Made by a program: the position numbers and the translations under genes
In this document: positions 34,099-38,909 of the stretch, in pieces
Position numbering within the stretch: the stretch's first letter is position 1
Layout: each line of letters begins with the position of its first letter
Notes under the pieces: generated by a model
Told to the model about the DNA's origin: nothing
What the model saw: only the letters and a program-made list of their open reading frames with translations
Databases searched by the model: none
Source: an uncultured Actinomycetes bacterium
Lineage (GTDB): Bacteria; Actinomycetota; Actinomycetes; Mycobacteriales; Mycobacteriaceae
DNA: 38,909 nt
Direction of reading: 5' to 3'
Assembly (NCBI GenBank): GCA_903884065.1
Contig: CAISDL010000071.1
Span: 1-38,909 of the forward strand

Positions 34099-34325
34099 GC
34101 GACGACGGATCGAGCACACCGGTGAGCGCACTGGGGTACGAGCAGTGCCGTGACGAGTTGATAGAGGTGGTGCGCGCGCTCGAACAGGGCGGCATGAATC
34201 TCGATGCGGCACTGACCTTGTGGGAGCGCGGCGAGGCGCTGGCCCGCCGCTGTGAGGAGCACCTGGCAGGAGCGCAGGCGAGGATCGAGGCGGCGCTGGC
34301 GGCGTCGGAGAGGGACGGCGAGTGA
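34095..34325 (+). CDS. xseB: Exodeoxyribonuclease VII small subunit
   Basis: A 76-residue helical protein with the XseB layout: [44 protein letters not shown]. It binds the helical extension of XseA, several copies per large subunit. The start overlaps xseA (ATGA). It corresponds to Rv1107c. The gene is followed after 34 bp by a gene of unknown function in the same direction, where M. tuberculosis has, as I recall, a different (3-beta-hydroxysteroid dehydrogenase) gene on this side, so synteny appears to break here. Confidence 0.95.
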   Translation: MSDDGSSTPVSALGYEQCRDELIEVVRALEQGGMNLDAALTLWERGEALARRCEEHLAGAQARIEAALAASERDGE

Positions 34326-34359
34326 GCGCCATGCCGCCCGCGCTGGAAGGGACCGGACC

Positions 34360-34875
34360 GTGACATCGGTACGCGACATCCCGGTGGCCAACACCCCGCC
34401 GGGTGGCTACGGCGACCACAACCTTGACCGTTACGACCGGACGTTTCCCGAACCGGTGCTGAGTGGCTGCGGTGAGTCGCTCGCCGATGGGGCACCAGAC
34501 CTACGCGGCACATGGAAGGCCGTCGAGGTCCGTGGCAACGGCGAGGTCGTGCCTCGGGGTGAGGACACCCTGGCAAGCAGCCTGTGGAGACATACCGAAC
34601 GCATTGAGCAGGCGGGCAACCGAGCCGTCATCACCGGCGGTGGTGTCATTCACGATTTCATGGCATGCGATGGCACGGCGGATAACGGCGTCCACGACGT
34701 CATGGCCCACGACTTCACCACACCGATTGTTGTTGTCGCCTCCTACGAAGACGGGGTGCTTGTCCTTCGGCCGAAAGGTCTGCCGGGCGTCGAAGTCCGG
34801 CGTTGGCTCGACGGCGGCCAACTGGTCTGGGAATACGCGAATGGCTGCACCGTCCGCCTCGAAAGAGTCGCCTGA
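34360..34875 (+). CDS. Conserved-looking protein of unknown function, beta-rich
   Basis: A 171-residue protein with no signal peptide and no recognised family. It has alternating short strands (GTWKAVEVRGNGEVV, RAVITGGGVIHDFMACDG, PIVVVASYEDGVLVLRP, GGQLVWEYANGCTVRLERVA), which suggests a small beta-barrel or lipocalin-like fold. Conserved-looking Trp, His (WRHTERIEQ) and Asp/His cluster (NGVHDVMAHDF) could bind a ligand or metal. Start: GTG 34360 with GGAAGGGA nine bases upstream. It follows xseB by 34 bp and is 2 bp before the epimerase gene, so it is likely in the operon. Confidence 0.72.
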   Translation: MTSVRDIPVANTPPGGYGDHNLDRYDRTFPEPVLSGCGESLADGAPDLRGTWKAVEVRGNGEVVPRGEDTLASSLWRHTERIEQAGNRAVITGGGVIHDFMACDGTADNGVHDVMAHDFTTPIVVVASYEDGVLVLRPKGLPGVEVRRWLDGGQLVWEYANGCTVRLERVA

Positions 34876-34877
34876 AG

Positions 34878-35957
34878 TTGTCCGATGCGGTGCTGGTGAC
34901 CGGAGCCTTCGGGCTGGTCGGCACGTCGACGGTCCGCCACCTCGCGCAACTGGGTCGTCACGTCGTGGCGACCGATCTGGACAACGCGGCCAACCGCAGA
35001 GCCGCGGCCGCCCTGCCGACCGGTGTGCCGGTGCGCTGGGCCGATCTCACCGACACCGCTCAGGTCAGCGCCTTGATGGGGGCGGTGCGGCCGGCATCGG
35101 TCATCCATCTGGCCGCGATCATCCCGCCGCTGTGCTACTCCCAACCGGCACTGGCCCGCAGGGTCAACGTCGACGCCACCGCCAACCTGGTGAAGGCCGC
35201 TGCCGCACAAGTGAATCCGCCGCGTTTCATCCTGGCGTCCAGCATCGCCGTCTACGGTCCCCGCAACCCGCACCGGCTCACCGACGTGCTGACGGACCAG
35301 ACCCCCGTCCGTCCCTACGACGTCTATGGCGGGCACAAGGTGGAAGCCGAGGCGATCGTGCGGGGATCGGACCTGGACTGGGTGATCCTGCGACTGGGCG
35401 GGGTACTCACCGTCGACATCCGGATGGACACCGACCCCAACCTCATCTACTTCGGCGGCATCCTGCCCACCGACGGCAGGCTGCAGACCGTCGACGTCCG
35501 CGACGTCGCGCACGCCTTCGCGGCGGCGACCGACGCCGACGTGTTGGGCCGCACCCTGCTGATCGGTGGCGACGCGTCGCACCGCTTGATGCAAGGCGAG
35601 GTCGGCTCCTCGACCGCTGCGGCGATGGGCCTGGTGGGTGCACTGCCACCCGGCCGCAACGGCGATCCCGAGGACGACGACGCCTGGTTCGCCACCGACT
35701 GGATGGATTCCGCTACAGCCCAGGAACTACTTGGGCACCAGCATCATTCGTGGCCGCAGATGCTCGCCGAGACCGCCGACAAGGCCGGGTGGAAGCGCTA
35801 CCCGCTGCGCGTGATCGCGCCGTTGGCGCGCAATTACCTCCAACGTCAGTCCCCCTACTACCGACAGCCCGGTCGGTTCGCCGACCCCTGGGAAGCGATG
35901 CGCCGCAAGTGGGGGCCGCCGGAAGCCCGGCCCTCGGCGGGTGCGCCCGAGTTGTAG
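34878..35957 (+). CDS. NAD-dependent epimerase/dehydratase (extended SDR)
   Basis: A 359-residue extended short-chain dehydrogenase. The Rossmann motif is LVTGAFGLVGTSTVRHL at residues 5-21 (GAFGLVG), an ADLTDTAQ motif follows at about 56, HLAAIIPP at about 82, and the catalytic SSIAVYG...YDVYGGHK pair supplies Ser, Tyr and Lys. The C-terminal half is longer than typical epimerases and carries an aromatic, basic tail (LARNYLQRQSPYYRQPGRF). It could act on a sugar nucleotide, a steroid or a quinone; I cannot say which. It is not the Rv1106c 3-beta-hydroxysteroid dehydrogenase by sequence. The start TTG 34878 is chosen because it is 2 bp after the previous stop with GAAAGAG upstream; GTG 34890 is an alternative. 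Confidence 0.82.
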   Translation: MSDAVLVTGAFGLVGTSTVRHLAQLGRHVVATDLDNAANRRAAAALPTGVPVRWADLTDTAQVSALMGAVRPASVIHLAAIIPPLCYSQPALARRVNVDATANLVKAAAAQVNPPRFILASSIAVYGPRNPHRLTDVLTDQTPVRPYDVYGGHKVEAEAIVRGSDLDWVILRLGGVLTVDIRMDTDPNLIYFGGILPTDGRLQTVDVRDVAHAFAAATDADVLGRTLLIGGDASHRLMQGEVGSSTAAAMGLVGALPPGRNGDPEDDDAWFATDWMDSATAQELLGHQHHSWPQMLAETADKAGWKRYPLRVIAPLARNYLQRQSPYYRQPGRFADPWEAMRRKWGPPEARPSAGAPEL

Positions 35958-35965
35958 GGATGGGT

Positions 35966-37483
35966 CTAATTCCGGGTGTCTGACCGCGGGCGGCGCCCCA
36001 CGTGGTCAGTGTTTCGCGAGCCGACCGCCTCGCGTCCGCTCCGGATCGTCCCTCCCCCGATCGCTGGGGCGCCCGCCGGATCCGGACCGCCCCGCCGGGG
36101 CCTCGTGACCTCAACCTCCGAGACCGTCGGCGCACTCGACGCCGGCGCGGCGGACGGCGCCTCAACCGGGTGGACCGCAGCCTCACCGGCAACCGCAGCC
36201 TCACCGGCAACCGCGGCCGTATCGGTGGCACCCGAGTTGCCCGATGACGACGAGATCGACGACGTCGCCGCAATCTGCACGGGCGCCTTCGAATCGGCGG
36301 CCGAGTTGTCGATACCGGCAGCGGCAGGATCGACCTCCGGCGCAGCGATCGCCGCCGGCGCGACCTTCGATGGGTCGAGCATGTGAAGCAGTGCCTGCCA
36401 CGACTGCCGGAAGGCCTTGTCGAGATTGGGAGGTGGCCCGAAGTGAGCCGGCGTCGGCACTCCGAAGGAGGTCGATCGGTCGTAGCCCGCTTCGATCAAG
36501 GGTCGCAGGACCGGGTCCAGAGCATCGGCCAACGTGGCCTGGCCGACCCATCGGAGCGGATCGAGAATGGGAAGCCGAGCGGTCGGCACGAACTGATAGA
36601 CGGTGTCCTCGTATCGGGAGACCAGAGGCTCGATGTAGTTGGGGCTTTCCGGGTTGAGCGAGATCGGAGTGATCAACTCGTTGAGGATGTGGATCACCGG
36701 GCTGAGCCACGTCGGCGCTCCCGAGATCGGCAGGGTGAAGTGCAGTAGATAGCCCATCAGGGAATTCACCACGGCGAGGGCGTTGAGCGGATAGGCGGGG
36801 AAGTCCGCGAACGGATCGTATTGGCGCAAGACGTCATAGGTGAGCGACCCAGTCTTCGTCGGCGCGGCGACCACGGGCGTCCACGGAGTCAGCCCGAGGC
36901 CGTTGAACCGGGACATCAGACCGCCGTTGGGAACATTGGTGTTTCCGACGAGCACGAAGGTCGTCGGAGGCACACGGCCACCGGCGTTCATCTCCTTGCT
37001 CAACCCCAGGTCGAGCAGCGAGGAGATGAAAGCACTCTGGGAGTAGCCGAAGACGAGCAGGGGGGTGTCCGGGGAACCGTCGGCGGTGTTCTGCGCGGCG
37101 ATCTCGTGGTACTTGGCGTCGACGATCTGGTACCCGACCCGGGTGGAGTCGTTGTAGGTCAACGAGGTCAGCCCGCTGAACGGCCAGAGGGATTCCGGGG
37201 TGCGCAACCTGACTGCGGTGTAACCACTCCCGGCCAGAGGTTCGATGTAGTTGTACGTCACGAGGTCGGCGAACTCGGGCGTGACGTCGGGGGTGAAGGT
37301 CCCGTTCATCAGGATGGCCGCCTGGGTAGCCACCAGGGTGACAGCGCGCCCGTCCCGCACCGGCAACAGCGGACGCACCGTCGCCGGCCCGGTCAGGACC
37401 GCCGTCGCACCCGCGGCCACCACGGCGGCGCACAGGGCCGATGACCCCCGGCCGAAAAATCCGGCGTTCGTCGACGACTCCAT
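35966..37483 (-). CDS. Exported PE-PPE domain (cutinase-like) hydrolase without PE or PPE segment
   Basis: A 505-residue serine hydrolase. The N-terminus is a signal or anchor (SSALCAAVVAAGATAVL), not a PE or PPE domain. The alpha/beta PE-PPE domain runs from about residue 55 to 330, with FGYSQSA (nucleophile Ser148 in GxSxS), GNTNVPNGG, and PTWLSPVIHI. The C-terminal 140 residues are Ala/Ser/Val-rich low complexity with an 18-bp DNA repeat and a basic end. Such domains act as esterases or trehalose-ester transferases; the substrate is unknown. I prefer ATG 37483, with GGGAG six bases upstream, over the ATG at 37489 that abuts the Shine-Dalgarno. It is divergent from the porin gene. Confidence 0.85.
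   Translation of the reverse strand: MESSTNAGFFGRGSSALCAAVVAAGATAVLTGPATVRPLLPVRDGRAVTLVATQAAILMNGTFTPDVTPEFADLVTYNYIEPLAGSGYTAVRLRTPESLWPFSGLTSLTYNDSTRVGYQIVDAKYHEIAAQNTADGSPDTPLLVFGYSQSAFISSLLDLGLSKEMNAGGRVPPTTFVLVGNTNVPNGGLMSRFNGLGLTPWTPVVAAPTKTGSLTYDVLRQYDPFADFPAYPLNALAVVNSLMGYLLHFTLPISGAPTWLSPVIHILNELITPISLNPESPNYIEPLVSRYEDTVYQFVPTARLPILDPLRWVGQATLADALDPVLRPLIEAGYDRSTSFGVPTPAHFGPPPNLDKAFRQSWQALLHMLDPSKVAPAAIAAPEVDPAAAGIDNSAADSKAPVQIAATSSISSSSGNSGATDTAAVAGEAAVAGEAAVHPVEAPSAAPASSAPTVSEVEVTRPRRGGPDPAGAPAIGGGTIRSGREAVGSRNTDHVGRRPRSDTRN
36177..36212 (-). repeat. 18-bp tandem repeat inside PE-PPE hydrolase gene
   Basis: Two identical 18-bp units (36177-36194 and 36195-36212) encode the repeated VAGEAA stretch in the low-complexity tail. 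Copy number may differ between strains. Confidence 0.7.
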
Positions 37484-37489
37484 GCCCAT

Positions 37490-37853
37490 CTCCCTTCGAT
37501 CTATGCCTGGCAGCTACCCGGGGACCGATACGGGAGACACCCGCAGCAGGGGGTGGCCGCATCGGCCCGATGCATATTACATCCAGTCACAATTGTGTTC
37601 ACTGTCTAGTTAAATATGGCAGATGGATGCCGGCGGACCGCACCACTTTCCACCACTCAGGCTCGATGAAAGGACTAACCGGAGCACGCCGGACAGGAAG
37701 GATGGAGACTCGTTCAGCACCCCTGCGACCTTCGACCAACACCGAGCGATCGTACATAGTCAAATTAATTTCGTTTTTTTACACACTTTTGGGCCAGTTT
37801 GGCCTAACCTCTGGCAAACACGTCAACCGCAATCCACGCTTAGGAGTCCCGCA
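37490..37853. other. Divergent promoter region between PE-PPE hydrolase and porin genes
   Basis: 364 bp, distinctly AT-richer than the genome. It holds the perfect palindrome CACAATTGTG (37588-37597), a run of seven T (37774-37780), the 19-bp dyad at 37789-37807 and a TAACCT -10 (37805-37810). No convincing gene is present. Confidence 0.7.
37789..37807. promoter_or_regulatory. Candidate operator overlapping porin -10
   Basis: TTGGGCCA gtt TGGCCTAA is a dyad with 8-bp arms and one mismatched pair. Its right arm overlaps TAACCT (37805-37810), the likely -10 of the porin gene. A protein bound here would block the promoter. The regulator is unknown. Confidence 0.5.
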
Positions 37854-38909
37854 ATGTCGCAGACACCCACCATCCGCCCAGCCCGGCGGGCCGCCGCGCT
37901 GATCAGCGCCCGCTCGCACCTCACCGCGGGGATCGCAGTCCTCGGCGCGGGCGCCATCGCACTCTCGCCGGTTCAGCCCATCCCCGACCACGTGGCCCTG
38001 GCGCGGGAGAACGCGGTCACCACCCTGGCCGTCGAGCTGGCCGCCACGGTCAACCCGATCCAAGCCTGGGTCGACACCGTCAAGACGACCACCGCCAACA
38101 GCACGACATTGCTCAAGTTCTATCTGGAGCAGCCCTTCCCGCTGGCGAAGACCCTGGTCGCCAACCAGGTCACCTACCTCAAGGAACTCTTCTCAGGTAA
38201 CGCCAACCTGATCTTCCCGCAGATCAAGGCCAACATCCAGACGCTGTTCACGGCGCCACTGGACCCGGGGACGCAGATTCCCCTCGACGCGCCACCCGCA
38301 GTAAAGGATCCGGTGCTACTTCCGATCGGCGAGTACCTCTCTGATACCGAGTCCGCCCCCTTCGGTCCGGCTTCGAACAGCCCGAAGGGCTTCTACGAGT
38401 CCTTTTTGGTGACTACACTTTTTCCTCAGGCCGATAGCCCTGCTTGCTATCGCGACGGAGACTGCCTGTTTGAGAAATCGGCACCAATCCTGAACTTCCT
38501 AAACACACCCCTCAGCGGCCTACTGGTGGGCGCGGCCGGGGTGGTGCTCTCCCCACTGGTCAGCCTGGGCAACAGCGTCAAAGCCTTCATCGCGAACCTC
38601 AAGGAGGGCAAGGTCCTTGATGCTCTCTACGAGGTCCTCAACATCCCGGCCAACATGACCAACGCCCTCTTCAACGGCGCGGGTTATTTGGAACTCACGA
38701 AGATTGTGAACCGATTCGTGGAATTGCCCGTCAAGGAGATCGGGTTAAATCTGGGCGGTCTGCTCAACGCCGTCCCCCTCGACGGCTCGGCTGGCGACCC
38801 TACCGACCCACCCACGGCGTACACGGTAGGACCCGCGTTCAACTCAACGCATGTCGAAGTTGAATACAACGGTTCTTGCTGCATCACCATTCCAGGTCTC
38901 CCCAACGGC
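37854..38909 (+). CDS. Outer membrane porin GjpA-like, 3' partial
   Basis: The frame is open from ATG 37854 to the window edge (352 codons so far). The N-terminal basic region and hydrophobic segment (ARSHLTAGIAVLGAGAIALSPVQPIPDH) and the following VTTLAVELAATVNPIQAWVDTVKTT, FYLEQPFPLAKTLVANQVTYLKEL and NANLIFPQIKANIQTLFTAPLDPG match my memory of mycobacterial proteins annotated as outer membrane porin GjpA, named after a Gordonia porin. Later part: long hydrophobic amphipathic stretches (SGLLVGAAGVVLSPLVSLGN) and two Cys pairs (CYRDGDC; CC near the end). It would form a channel in the mycomembrane. Start has TAGGAG (37841-37846) upstream. The 3' end lies outside the window. Confidence 0.85.
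   Translation, partial: MSQTPTIRPARRAAALISARSHLTAGIAVLGAGAIALSPVQPIPDHVALARENAVTTLAVELAATVNPIQAWVDTVKTTTANSTTLLKFYLEQPFPLAKTLVANQVTYLKELFSGNANLIFPQIKANIQTLFTAPLDPGTQIPLDAPPAVKDPVLLPIGEYLSDTESAPFGPASNSPKGFYESFLVTTLFPQADSPACYRDGDCLFEKSAPILNFLNTPLSGLLVGAAGVVLSPLVSLGNSVKAFIANLKEGKVLDALYEVLNIPANMTNALFNGAGYLELTKIVNRFVELPVKEIGLNLGGLLNAVPLDGSAGDPTDPPTAYTVGPAFNSTHVEVEYNGSCCITIPGLPNG

Overview
This window is GC-rich chromosomal DNA from a mycobacterium, probably an environmental, Mycolicibacterium-type species. The evidence is an MmpL transporter, mycofactocin/F420-era oxidoreductase families, Mce-associated proteins, an MPT63-like lipoprotein, a PE-PPE-domain hydrolase, a GjpA-type porin, DUF5302/DUF6542/DUF3556 proteins, and gene order. 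From memory (no search was run), the genes at both ends follow the M. tuberculosis order Rv1155-Rv1132 and Rv1112-Rv1107c, inverted in this window. The middle and far right look like lineage-specific accessory DNA. No rRNA, tRNA, CRISPR array, insertion sequence or phage gene was seen.

Left block (1-7.3 kb): the 3' part of an acetate/monocarboxylate sodium symporter, a DUF5302 protein, an Rv1155-like F420-binding PPOX protein, an LCM-type methyltransferase, a GntR regulator divergent from a CobB sirtuin, and a translationally coupled pair of an undivided MmpL13-like transporter and a methyltransferase. A 37-codon small ORF and a strong terminator follow.

Lipid block (7.3-20.7 kb): alpha-methylacyl-CoA racemase (mcr), an HSD10-like SDR and a nitronate-monooxygenase-type flavoprotein; a divergent crotonase; a CPBP protease; a gamma carbonic anhydrase coupled to a large exported protein with a threefold repeated domain; a fasciclin protein; a thiolase-crotonase pair; and a WS/DGAT-like acyltransferase followed by a DUF3556 membrane protein. 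The SDR and thiolase promoter regions share a candidate operator (GACCNANNGGTTGGTTGG).

Accessory block (20.7-28.9 kb): small exported proteins, an SDR, two Mce-associated membrane proteins followed by an epoxide-hydrolase-like enzyme, a second alpha/beta hydrolase, a methyltransferase with a winged-helix-like tail, an MPT63-like lipoprotein with a 4-Cys exported protein, a 30-residue basic microprotein and a DivIVA-like coiled-coil protein of lower GC.

Right block (28.9-38.9 kb): ychF, a DUF6542 membrane protein, ispH, an operon of a lipid-droplet-associated protein, xseA, xseB, an unknown protein and an epimerase, then a PE-PPE hydrolase and the 5' part of a GjpA-type porin.

A recurring regulatory theme is leaderless transcription. 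At least nine genes have a TANNNT hexamer 6-8 nt before their start codon and no Shine-Dalgarno sequence, including a mirror-image pair at ispH and its divergent neighbour.
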